64,000 nucleotides of DNA from UBA699 sp050261915 (GTDB lineage: Bacteria; Bacillota; Clostridia; Clostridiales; Clostridiaceae): assembly GCA_050261915.1 (NCBI GenBank), contig JBLNDT010000089.1, forward strand, positions 1-64,000, read 5' to 3'. The notes beneath the pieces were generated by a model that was not told the origin of the DNA, ran no database searches, and saw only the letters and a list, made by a program, of their open reading frames with translations. Of the stretch, positions 25,212 to 33,077 are shown piece by piece. Position numbers and translations under genes: made by a program. The first letter of the stretch is position 1. Each line of letters begins with the position of its first letter.

Positions 25212-25475
25212 ATGGAAAAAGATCTTACAACAATAATGCTTAATGATGAGGATGGAAATGAAATTGAATTTGAAGTAATAACAAAGCTGGATATTGAAGA
25301 CAAGGAATATGTTATAGTTACTCCTAAGGACGACGATACAGAGGATGCAATAGCACTCCGAATCGAAAAGGATGCTGAGGGCAATGACGTACTTGTTTCT
25401 GTAGAAGATGATGAAGAATTTGCTATGATAGAAGAAGCTTACGAAACACTTTTTTCAGAAGATGTATTAAACTAA
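25212..25475 (+). CDS. DUF1292 family small acidic protein (YrzB-like)
   Basis: A small very acidic protein of 87 residues, with the DUF1292 pattern: IMLNDEDGNEIEFEVI, then YVIVTPKDD and IALRIEKDAEG. The function is unknown. It sits after alaS-ireB-ruvX as in Bacillus (alaS-yrzL-yrrK-yrzB). The ATG at 25212 follows GGAGG at 25199-25203; the frame also opens at a TTG within that site. A strong terminator ends the unit. Confidence 0.85.
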   Translation: MEKDLTTIMLNDEDGNEIEFEVITKLDIEDKEYVIVTPKDDDTEDAIALRIEKDAEGNDVLVSVEDDEEFAMIEEAYETLFSEDVLN

Positions 25476-25483
25476 AGAGTCAT

Positions 25484-25516
25484 TGAGGCTATGTACAGCA
25501 TAGCTTCATTTTTTTT
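25484..25516 (+). terminator. terminator after the DUF1292 gene
   Basis: Ten-base-pair stem TGAGGCTATG/CATAGCTTCA (one G-T pair), five-base loop, eight T. Confidence 0.9.
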
Positions 25517-25529
25517 ACTTGGTTATCAA

Positions 25530-25558
25530 TTGACAATAAATGATAATAGTATTAGACT
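25530..25558 (+). promoter_or_regulatory. fur promoter with Fur-box-like half site
   Basis: TTGACA, 17 bases, TAGACT. A perfect Fur half site TGATAAT (25541-25547) lies in the spacer and TTATCA (25523-25528) faces it across 12 bases, which suggests autoregulation by Fur. Confidence 0.55.
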
Positions 25559-25603
25559 ATATAGGAATGAGTTAGAAATCTTTTTGAAATGAGGTAAAAA
25601 TGT

Positions 25604-26059
25604 ATGTCTAAGTTAACTTTGGATGAAATTGAAAAACTAAAAACTAACCTTAAAGAAAAAGGTTATAAACTTACACCTCAGAGAAGATCCATTGTAGATA
25701 CTATAATAAAGAATGAAGGCAGCCATTTAACTACTGAGGAATTATATGACCTGGTAAAGATTGAATGTCCTGAAATTGGTTTAGCCACTGTATATAGAAC
25801 CGTTCAGCTTCTTGAAGATATGGGGGTTGTATGTAAACTTGATTTAAGTGACGGCTGCAGTAGATATGAACTCGTTCATGAAGAGGAGACTCATCATCAT
25901 CACCATTTAATTTGCACTGTTTGTAATAAGGTTATCGAGGTGGAAGGTGATCTGTTGGATTCCCTTGAACACGATATTGAAGAAAAATATGAATTCTGTG
26001 TAAAAAATCACAGTCTTAAATTTTATGGAATTTGTAAGGAATGTTTGCAAAAAACTTAA
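25604..26059 (+). CDS. fur: Fur family metalloregulator
   Basis: Fur-family repressors use Fe(II) (or Zn/Mn) as corepressor. The 151 residues show a winged helix (LTPQRRSIVDTI, then GLATVYRTVQLLEDMG), the His-rich metal site ETHHHHHLICTVC near 95-107, and the structural zinc pairs CTVC and CKEC. The HHHHHLIC stretch looks more like true Fur than PerR or Zur, though this is not certain. GAGGTAAAA precedes the ATG. It lies directly before RNase J; this order, from memory, matches C. acetobutylicum, where that gene acts as Fur. Confidence 0.85.
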   Translation: MSKLTLDEIEKLKTNLKEKGYKLTPQRRSIVDTIIKNEGSHLTTEELYDLVKIECPEIGLATVYRTVQLLEDMGVVCKLDLSDGCSRYELVHEEETHHHHHLICTVCNKVIEVEGDLLDSLEHDIEEKYEFCVKNHSLKFYGICKECLQKT

Positions 26060-26093
26060 TATATAAAAACTTAAATAAAGGAGGGAAGAATTT

Positions 26094-27761
26094 TTGCGAA
26101 AAGAAAAAGACAAAATAAAAATAATACCTCTTGGCGGCTTAAATGAGATCGGTAAAAATCTTACAGTAATCGAGTATAAAAATGATATTGTGATAATCGA
26201 CTGCGGTATGAAATTTCCTGATGAAGAAATGCTGGGAATAGATGTAGTTATCCCGGATGTTACTTATCTTCAGAAGAATGTTGATAAAGTAAAAGGAATT
26301 TTCCTAACCCATGGCCACGAAGATCATATAGGTGCACTGCCTTATATACTTAAGGATTTAAATGTGCCTGTGTACGGAACCAGATTAACTGTAAGAATGG
26401 TTGAATCAAAGCTTAAAGAGCATAATTTGCTTAGTGTTACTAATCTGATATGCGTTAAGCCCAGGGATATAATAAAACTGGATAATGTTTCAGTTGAATT
26501 TATCCATACCAACCACAGCATAGCTGATTCAGTTGCCATAGCAGTTCATACTCCACTTGGAATTGTGCTGCATACCGGGGATTTCAAAATTGATTACACT
26601 CCAATTGATGGATGTGTTGCAGATTTGCCAAGGTTTGCAGAGTTAGGTAGAAAAGGTGTAGTAGCAATGCTGGCGGACAGCACCAATGTAGAACGTACGG
26701 GTTATACTATGTCAGAAAGTACTGTTGGAAAGACCTTTGAGGAAATATTTGCAAAAGCTAATGGAAGAATAATTGTTGCAACTTTTGCATCTCATATTCA
26801 TAGAATTCAACAGATAATCAATGCTGCTGTAATGTATGGTAGAAGGGTAGCTTTCTCAGGGAGAAGCATGGAAAATATACTGGAGGTAGCTAAGGAACTT
26901 GGGTATATTACTGATGACAAAGACATATTTATTAGCATAGACAATATCAATAAATATCCAAATGACCAAATTGTTATTATTACCACTGGAAGCCAGGGTG
27001 AGCCTATGTCTGCCCTTTCAAGAATGGCAGCATCCGAACACAGAAAGGTAACTATAGTACCAGGAGATATGATTGTTATATCAGCATCTCCAATACCTGG
27101 AAATGAAAAACTTGTTTCAAGGGTAATAAATCAGTTATTTAAAAAAGGTGCGGATGTAATTTATGAATCATTGGCGGATATTCACGTGTCCGGTCATGCA
27201 TGTCAGGAAGAACTTAAGTTAATGTACACTTTGGTAAAACCAAAATTTTACGTTCCTGTTCATGGAGAATATAGACATTTGAAGCAACATGCTGAGCTTG
27301 TTAAAAGGCTTGGTCTGCCAGACAATAACGTACTAATTTCAGACATTGGTGATGTAATAGAAATAACAAGAGATTCTATAAAGAGAAGTGGTTCTGTAAT
27401 TGCAGGACAGGTTTTTGTAGATGGTTTAGGCATAGGTGACGTTGGTAACATTGTAATAAGAGACAGAAAGCACTTATCTCAAGATGGTATTTTAACAGTT
27501 GTTGCTACTATTGATAAGGAATCTGGAAGTGTGGTAGCCGGTCCTGATATTATATCAAGAGGCTTTGTGTATGTAAGAGAATCTGAAGACCTTATGGATG
27601 AAGCTAGAACAATTGTAAAAGGCGTCCTTATGGAATGTGAAGAAAAGCGCATTACTGAATGGGCAACTATTAAATCAAATATTAGGGATTCCTTAAGACT
27701 TTTCCTATATGAGAAAACTAAGAGGAAACCTATGATTCTGCCAATAATAATGGAAGTATAA
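26094..27761 (+). CDS. rnj: ribonuclease J
   Basis: RNase J is a metallo-beta-lactamase-fold 5'-3' exonuclease and endonuclease central to RNA decay and rRNA maturation in Firmicutes. The 555 residues carry the two-zinc motif LTHGHEDHIGALPY (His73, His75, Asp77, His78), LHTGDFKID, the beta-CASP segments ADSTN, TFASHIHR and IITTGSQGEPM, VSGHA, and a C-terminal domain. The start is TTG at 26094 with GGAGGG upstream. Only one copy is visible here; whether it is J1 or J2 cannot be said. Confidence 0.95.
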   Translation: MRKEKDKIKIIPLGGLNEIGKNLTVIEYKNDIVIIDCGMKFPDEEMLGIDVVIPDVTYLQKNVDKVKGIFLTHGHEDHIGALPYILKDLNVPVYGTRLTVRMVESKLKEHNLLSVTNLICVKPRDIIKLDNVSVEFIHTNHSIADSVAIAVHTPLGIVLHTGDFKIDYTPIDGCVADLPRFAELGRKGVVAMLADSTNVERTGYTMSESTVGKTFEEIFAKANGRIIVATFASHIHRIQQIINAAVMYGRRVAFSGRSMENILEVAKELGYITDDKDIFISIDNINKYPNDQIVIITTGSQGEPMSALSRMAASEHRKVTIVPGDMIVISASPIPGNEKLVSRVINQLFKKGADVIYESLADIHVSGHACQEELKLMYTLVKPKFYVPVHGEYRHLKQHAELVKRLGLPDNNVLISDIGDVIEITRDSIKRSGSVIAGQVFVDGLGIGDVGNIVIRDRKHLSQDGILTVVATIDKESGSVVAGPDIISRGFVYVRESEDLMDEARTIVKGVLMECEEKRITEWATIKSNIRDSLRLFLYEKTKRKPMILPIIMEV

Positions 27762-27778
27762 TATAAGAGGTGATTTTT

Positions 27779-28129
27779 ATTAATATTTATGATGATGCTA
27801 ATGCATTTGCAAGGGCATTAAAAAATTTACCTGAAACTGTTGAATTCAGAAACGCCAGTAAAAAAATTGAGGGGAATGACTCAAGCAAAAAAATGCTGGA
27901 GGATTTTAGAAAAATACAGATAGAAGCTTATTCAGAGCAGATGAATACAGGAAAAGTATCAAAGGAACTTACAGAAAAACTTCAAAATCTTGCATCAGTT
28001 ATATCATTAAATCCTGATGTGGCGGCTTACTTACAAGCTGAACAAAGATTTGGAGTAATATGGGAAGATATTATGAAGATATTAAATGATGCCATAGGGG
28101 TAGATTTAACCCTTGGAATGGAGAAATAA
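27779..28129 (+). CDS. YlbF/YmcA family protein (UPF0342), probable ATT start
   Basis: This helical protein belongs to the YlbF/YmcA/UPF0342 group, whose Bacillus members form the Y-complex that affects RNase Y, sporulation and competence. Family members usually begin M-N-[IV]-Y-D. Here the same residues NIYDDANAFARALK follow an ATT at 27779, which has AAGAGGTGA at ideal distance (GAGG eight bases upstream). The only other start is a GTG at 27770 embedded in that ribosome binding site, which would add three atypical residues. ATT initiation (116 residues) is therefore preferred. The gene lies nine bases after RNase J, a context consistent with RNA metabolism. Confidence 0.82.
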   Translation: MNIYDDANAFARALKNLPETVEFRNASKKIEGNDSSKKMLEDFRKIQIEAYSEQMNTGKVSKELTEKLQNLASVISLNPDVAAYLQAEQRFGVIWEDIMKILNDAIGVDLTLGMEK

Positions 28130-28188
28130 ATAATCTAAGTTGACTTTTTAAAATTAAAATTATAAAATAGGTGTGATGAGCATTTTTA

Positions 28189-28215
28189 GGATACTTATAA
28201 GTATCCATTTTTTTT
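28189..28215 (+). terminator. terminator between the UPF0342 gene and typA
   Basis: Perfect 18-base palindrome GGATACTTATAAGTATCC followed by A and eight T. Confidence 0.88.
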
Positions 28216-28245
28216 GGTTCACAACTAAATATTGGAGGAAGATTA

Positions 28246-30069
28246 ATGAATTTATTTGTAAGAAACGACATTAGAAACGTAGCAATAATAGCACACGTTG
28301 ACCATGGCAAAACAACTTTGGTGGATGCACTTTTAAAGCAGAGCCATGTTTTCAGAGAAAATGAAAAAGTACAGGAAAGAGTTATGGACTCTAATGACCT
28401 TGAAAAGGAGAGAGGAATAACAATACTTTCAAAAAATACTGCTGTTATGCACGATGGTATAAAGATAAATATTGTAGATACACCAGGCCACGCTGACTTC
28501 GGAGGAGAAGTTGAACGTGTACTTAAAATGGTGGACAGTGTTCTTCTTGTGGTTGATGCCTATGAAGGACCAATGCCCCAGACAAAATTCGTGCTTAAGA
28601 AAGCATTGGAATTAGATTTAAGACCAATAGTGGTACTAAACAAAATAGATAGACCTGACGCAAGACCAGTTGAAGTTTTAGATGAAGTTTTTGACCTATT
28701 CATAGAGCTTGGTGCAAATGATGAACAGCTTGATTTCCCGGTAGTTTATTGTTCAGCCAGGGATGGAATTGCAAAATATGAAGTTGAAGATGAATCAACT
28801 AATATGGATCCATTGTTTGATTCAATAATTAAAAATGTAAAAGCTCCTGAAGGATATTTGGATGCTCCTCTACAGCTTCTTATTACAACTATTGACTACA
28901 ATGAGTATGTTGGTAAGATAGGTATAGGTAAAATTGAAAGAGGTTCAATAAATAAAAATCAGCAGGTTGCCCTTATAAGAAGAGACGGGAAAATTGATTC
29001 TGTTAAGGTTACAAATTTATATGTATATAATGGACTTAAAAAAGAAGAAACAACTGAGGCCAGCATAGGTGATATAGTTGCAGTATCAGGTATTAGTGAT
29101 ATTAACATAGGCGAAACAATTGCAGATTTAAGCAGTCCTGAAGCCCTTCCATTTGTTGATATTGATGAACCAACTTTAAGCATGAACTTTATGGTAAATG
29201 ATTCACCTTTTGCAGGAAGAGAAGGAGATTTTGTTACTTCAAGACATCTAAGAGACAGACTTCAGAAGGAACTTGAAACAAACGTATCACTTAGGGTTGA
29301 AGAAACTGAAGCTGCTGACTGTTTTAAGGTAAGCGGAAGAGGAGAACTCCATCTTTCCATATTAATTGAAACCATGAGAAGAGAAGGATATGAATTCCAG
29401 GTTTCAAAGCCTTCAGTTATATTCAAGGAAGAAAATGGAATAGTACTTGAACCAATAGAATACCTAACCATAGATGTTCCGGAAGAGTTTATGGGAGTAG
29501 TTATGGAAAAGCTAGGACCAAGAAAAGCTGAGATGGTAAATATGACTTCAGCTATAAATGGATATACAAGACTTGAGTTTAAGATTCCTGCTAGAGGCTT
29601 GATTGGATTCAGAAACGAATTTATGACTGATACCAAAGGTAATGGAATAATGAATCATGTTCTAGATGATTATGAAGAATTCAGAGGAGAAATACCTGAA
29701 AGAAGCAGGGGATCCCTTGTAGTATTTGAGACCGGTGTTTCAATAACATATGGATTATTTAATGCACAGGAAAGAGGAACCTTGTTTATTGATGCCGGGG
29801 TTGACGTTTATGAGGGTATGATAGCAGGAGAATGTTCAAGGGCAGAAGATATTGAAGTAAATGTATGTAAAAGAAAACACCTTACAAATACAAGATCTTC
29901 TGGTTCTGATGATGCATTAAAGCTTGTACCTGTTAGACAAATGTCATTAGAACAATGCCTTGAATTTATTGCATCTGATGAATTAGTTGAAATTACTCCA
30001 AAAACAGTTAGAATGAGAAAGAGAATATTAAATTCTGAGATGAGAAGAAAAGCGTCAAGAAAAAAATAG
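28246..30069 (+). CDS. typA: ribosome-associated GTPase TypA/BipA
   Basis: TypA is an EF-G-like GTPase that aids ribosome assembly and stress adaptation. The 607 residues contain G1 AHVDHGKTTLVDALL, G3 DTPGHADFGGEVER and G4 NKIDRPDARP, then EF-G-like domains and the BipA-specific C-terminal domain (FNAQERGTLFIDAGVDVYEGM, ending in a basic RKRILNSEMRRKASRKK). Length is normal. GGAGGA precedes the ATG. mltG follows after 11 bases. Confidence 0.96.
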   Translation: MNLFVRNDIRNVAIIAHVDHGKTTLVDALLKQSHVFRENEKVQERVMDSNDLEKERGITILSKNTAVMHDGIKINIVDTPGHADFGGEVERVLKMVDSVLLVVDAYEGPMPQTKFVLKKALELDLRPIVVLNKIDRPDARPVEVLDEVFDLFIELGANDEQLDFPVVYCSARDGIAKYEVEDESTNMDPLFDSIIKNVKAPEGYLDAPLQLLITTIDYNEYVGKIGIGKIERGSINKNQQVALIRRDGKIDSVKVTNLYVYNGLKKEETTEASIGDIVAVSGISDINIGETIADLSSPEALPFVDIDEPTLSMNFMVNDSPFAGREGDFVTSRHLRDRLQKELETNVSLRVEETEAADCFKVSGRGELHLSILIETMRREGYEFQVSKPSVIFKEENGIVLEPIEYLTIDVPEEFMGVVMEKLGPRKAEMVNMTSAINGYTRLEFKIPARGLIGFRNEFMTDTKGNGIMNHVLDDYEEFRGEIPERSRGSLVVFETGVSITYGLFNAQERGTLFIDAGVDVYEGMIAGECSRAEDIEVNVCKRKHLTNTRSSGSDDALKLVPVRQMSLEQCLEFIASDELVEITPKTVRMRKRILNSEMRRKASRKK

Positions 30070-30080
30070 AGGTATCTATT

Positions 30081-31106
30081 ATGAAAAAGAAACATGTGAT
30101 TTTAATTATAATAGTACTATTATTTGCAATAGTTACGGTCGCATTTATTGTAAATAGAAACAAAAAAAATATAATCAACCATCCTTTTACTGTCAGTGAG
30201 GTTAAAGTTAAGATTACAGTTAAATCTGGAGACACTTTAGATACTGTGTTTGATCATCTAAATAATGAGACTCTATTAAAAAGTAAGACGGTTGTAGACA
30301 GCTTCATAAACAAAAATGGCCTAAGCAAAACAGTTGTACCCGGGGAATATAATATTTCAAGCAGTGTATCCCTAGATAAACTTATTCATTATTTGAACAA
30401 GGGGATTTTGGATGATACTCCTGTTAAGGTAACTATTCCAGAAGGGTATGATATAGAGTCTATAGCAAAGCTTTTAGAGAGCAAAGGGATTATATCGAAA
30501 AGTGAATTCTTGAAAAGCTGCAAAGAGTATAAGCTTCCTGACTATGTTAAAGAAGACAGTAAAAGGAAATATTCTCTAGAGGGCTATCTTTTCCCAGATA
30601 CTTATGAATTTTATAAGGGTACCTCAGGGAAAGCCATAATAGATGAAATGACTACCAGATTTATTTCAATAGTAAATGAAATAAAATCAAAAACAGGAAA
30701 AAGTATAAGTAATGAAGAATTGGATAAATATATAACTATGGCTTCAATTATAGAAAAGGAAGTTAAGCTTAATGATGAAAGAGGAAAGGCAGCTTCGGTT
30801 TTTTACAACAGACTAAGCAAAGGTATGAAACTTGAATCTTGCGCTACTGTACTTTATGCAATGGGAGTTCATAAGGACAAGCTTTCATATAATGATTTAA
30901 AGGTTAATTCACCTTATAATACTTATATTGTAAGCGGATTACCTGAAGGTCCTATAAGCTGCCCGGGTAGATCTTGTATTGAGGCTGCAATATCTCCACC
31001 AAGTACAAACTATTTGTATTTTGTTTCAAAGAATGATGGAAGCCATTACTTTACAGATAATTATAAAGATTTTTTAAGTGTTAAACAGGTAACTCAGGGA
31101 AATTAA
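30081..31106 (+). CDS. mltG: endolytic murein transglycosylase MltG
   Basis: MltG cuts nascent peptidoglycan glycan strands at the membrane and sets their length. One N-terminal membrane helix (about 5-23) anchors 341 residues. A LysM-like segment (VKSGDTLDTVFDHL) precedes the YceG domain with EGYLFPDTYEF (about 167-177), the catalytic glutamate in MASIIEKEV (Glu225), VFYNRLSKGMKLESC and SPYNTY...LPEGPISCPG. GAGGTATCT precedes the ATG. Order typA-mltG-trmR-U32 parallels Bacillus yrrL-yrrM-yrrN-yrrO. Confidence 0.94.
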   Translation: MKKKHVILIIIVLLFAIVTVAFIVNRNKKNIINHPFTVSEVKVKITVKSGDTLDTVFDHLNNETLLKSKTVVDSFINKNGLSKTVVPGEYNISSSVSLDKLIHYLNKGILDDTPVKVTIPEGYDIESIAKLLESKGIISKSEFLKSCKEYKLPDYVKEDSKRKYSLEGYLFPDTYEFYKGTSGKAIIDEMTTRFISIVNEIKSKTGKSISNEELDKYITMASIIEKEVKLNDERGKAASVFYNRLSKGMKLESCATVLYAMGVHKDKLSYNDLKVNSPYNTYIVSGLPEGPISCPGRSCIEAAISPPSTNYLYFVSKNDGSHYFTDNYKDFLSVKQVTQGN

Positions 31107-31116
31107 TATTTTGAAG

Positions 31117-31144
31117 ATGTACAATAATATTATTGTACATTTTC
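31117..31144 (+). terminator. palindromic hairpin after mltG
   Basis: A perfect 24-base palindrome centred between 31128 and 31129, followed by only four T. Probably a weak or partial terminator. Confidence 0.6.
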
Positions 31145-31160
31145 TATATAGGAGGTTAGC

Positions 31161-31817
31161 ATGAGTGCTGTAACTCAGGATTACATCGAAAATTACATTA
31201 GAAGCCTTATAAAAAACAGGGACAGCTCCTTAATTTACATGGAAGAATATGCCAGGCAAAACCATGTACCTATAATTCAAAAAGATTCTGCCAACTTGCT
31301 GGAGTTTTTCATAACACTCCTTAGACCTAAAAAGATACTTGAACTTGGAACGGCTATCGGATATTCCTCTATTATTATGAGTAAATGTGCCGGACCAAAT
31401 ACAAAAATTACTACTGTGGAACGAGATGAAAAGCTTATCCAGCAGGCATCTATAAATATAAAAAACTTTGGACTTGAAAACAATATAAATATTTTGCAAG
31501 GGGACTGTCTTGATATTCTTAAAAATTTAGATGGTGAATTCGATATTATTTTCATGGATGCAGGTAAGTCTCATTATAAAGATTACTTTCCATATTGTGC
31601 TGGTTTGTTAAAAGAGGGAGGCATTATTATTTCCGACAATGTATTATTTAGGGGAATGGTAGCCTCGGATGAACTTTTTAAAAGAAGAATGGTAACAATA
31701 ATTAAGAAAATGAGAAAATATCTTGAAATGTTATCGAATAATGATGAATTTATAACATCAGTAATACCCATGGGAGATGGTATTGCTGTTACCACAAGGA
31801 GGAATTTAAATGAATAA
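31161..31817 (+). CDS. trmR: SAM-dependent O-methyltransferase, TrmR/YrrM-like
   Basis: The 218-residue protein has a class I SAM-binding fold (ILELGTAIGYSSIIM near 70, TTVERDE near 95, DIIFMDAGKSHY near 130) of the catechol-O-methyltransferase-like family. Bacillus YrrM (TrmR) methylates 5-hydroxyuridine at tRNA position 34, and its gene sits between mltG and U32 genes as here, so the same role is likely. AGGAGG precedes the ATG at 31161. The last eight bases overlap the U32 gene. A generic small-molecule O-methyltransferase is the alternative. Confidence 0.82.
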   Translation: MSAVTQDYIENYIRSLIKNRDSSLIYMEEYARQNHVPIIQKDSANLLEFFITLLRPKKILELGTAIGYSSIIMSKCAGPNTKITTVERDEKLIQQASINIKNFGLENNINILQGDCLDILKNLDGEFDIIFMDAGKSHYKDYFPYCAGLLKEGGIIISDNVLFRGMVASDELFKRRMVTIIKKMRKYLEMLSNNDEFITSVIPMGDGIAVTTRRNLNE

Positions 31818-33024
31818 GCCTGAGCTGCTGGCTCCTGCAGGGAATCTTGAAAAGCTTGAAACTGCCATTGACTTTGGGGCGGATGCTGTATATTTAGGTG
31901 GAAGTAAATTAAATCTTAGAGCTTTTGCTGATAATTTTTCAAATGAGGAATTAAAAGAAGGTATAGAATATGCTCATCAAAGAGGCCGTAGGGTATATGT
32001 AACTTTAAATGTATTTCCACATAATGAAGATCTTTATGGAATTGAAGACTATTTAAAGGAATTAGAAAGTAGTAAAGTTGACGCGATTATAGTTTCAGAC
32101 CCTGGTATAATAGCTATATCAAAAGAGGTAGTCCCAAACCTTGAAATTCATTTAAGCACTCAGGCAAATACAGTTAATTGGAAAAGTGCTGAGTTTTGGT
32201 ATAAGCAAGGTATAAAAAGAGTAGTAATGGCAAGGGAACTAAGTTTAAATGATATTAAAGAAATAAGAGCTAAGCTCCCAAAGGATTTTGAAATTGAAGC
32301 TTTTATTCACGGTTCAATGTGTATGTCATATTCTGGGAGGTGTGTTCTTTCAAATTATATGACGGGAAGAGACTCAAACAGGGGACAGTGTGCACAGCCG
32401 TGCCGATACAAGTATTTCTTAATGGAAGAAAAAAGGCCGGGGGAGTATTTCTATATATTAGAAGATGATAAGGGAACCTATATTCTTAATTCTAAGGATC
32501 TTTGTATGATTGAACATATTCCAGAACTTGTTGAAAGCGGAATTGATTCCTTTAAAATTGAAGGGAGAATGAAGAGTTCCTACTACGTAGCTTGTGTTGT
32601 TAAGGCATACAGGCAGGCAATTGATGCATATTTTGAACAAGGTAAAGAATATAAGTACAAAAGTGAATGGATGGACAACTTGCTAATGGCAAGCCATAGA
32701 AAGTACTTCACTGGTTTTTATTTTAATGATAAGGACAGTTTAATATTTGAAAATTCTTCCTATATAAGAGATTATGATATTGTTGGGATTGTTAAGGAAT
32801 ACAATAATGGAAGAGCAATTGTTGAACAGAGAAACAAATTGTATGATGGTGATAAGGTTCAGGTTCTAAGACCTATTGGGGACAATTTTTCAGTTGTTGT
32901 CAATGATATGAGAAATTCAGATGGTGAAAAAATAGATGCTGCACCTGTGGCTCAGATGATATTTAGCTTCCTTACCGATACATCTCTTGAAAAGGGCGAT
33001 ATGCTTATTAAAGAAAAAAAGTAA
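31810..33024 (+). CDS. U32 family protein, probable tRNA hydroxylation factor (YrrO/TrhP-like)
   Basis: U32 proteins are historically called peptidases or collagenases, but YrrN/YrrO in Bacillus and YegQ (TrhP) in E. coli are needed to make 5-hydroxyuridine at tRNA position 34 from prephenate. The 404 residues begin with PELLAPAGNLEKLETAIDFGADAVY-type sequence and contain the U32 signature EAFIHGSMCMSYSGRC and further cysteines (GQCAQPCRY) that probably hold an Fe-S cluster. It overlaps the TrmR-like gene, whose product would methylate its product. Only one U32 gene is here, against two in Bacillus. Confidence 0.85.
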   Translation: MNKPELLAPAGNLEKLETAIDFGADAVYLGGSKLNLRAFADNFSNEELKEGIEYAHQRGRRVYVTLNVFPHNEDLYGIEDYLKELESSKVDAIIVSDPGIIAISKEVVPNLEIHLSTQANTVNWKSAEFWYKQGIKRVVMARELSLNDIKEIRAKLPKDFEIEAFIHGSMCMSYSGRCVLSNYMTGRDSNRGQCAQPCRYKYFLMEEKRPGEYFYILEDDKGTYILNSKDLCMIEHIPELVESGIDSFKIEGRMKSSYYVACVVKAYRQAIDAYFEQGKEYKYKSEWMDNLLMASHRKYFTGFYFNDKDSLIFENSSYIRDYDIVGIVKEYNNGRAIVEQRNKLYDGDKVQVLRPIGDNFSVVVNDMRNSDGEKIDAAPVAQMIFSFLTDTSLEKGDMLIKEKK

Positions 33025-33036
33025 TTGTATACAAGG

Positions 33037-33077
33037 CCCCATTTTAGGTAATAATTATTCTAAAATGGGGTGTTTTT
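33037..33077 (+). terminator. terminator after the U32 gene
   Basis: Perfect 11-bp stem CCCCATTTTAG/CTAAAATGGGG with a 12-base loop, then TG and five T. Its end abuts the next start codon at 33078. Confidence 0.85.
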
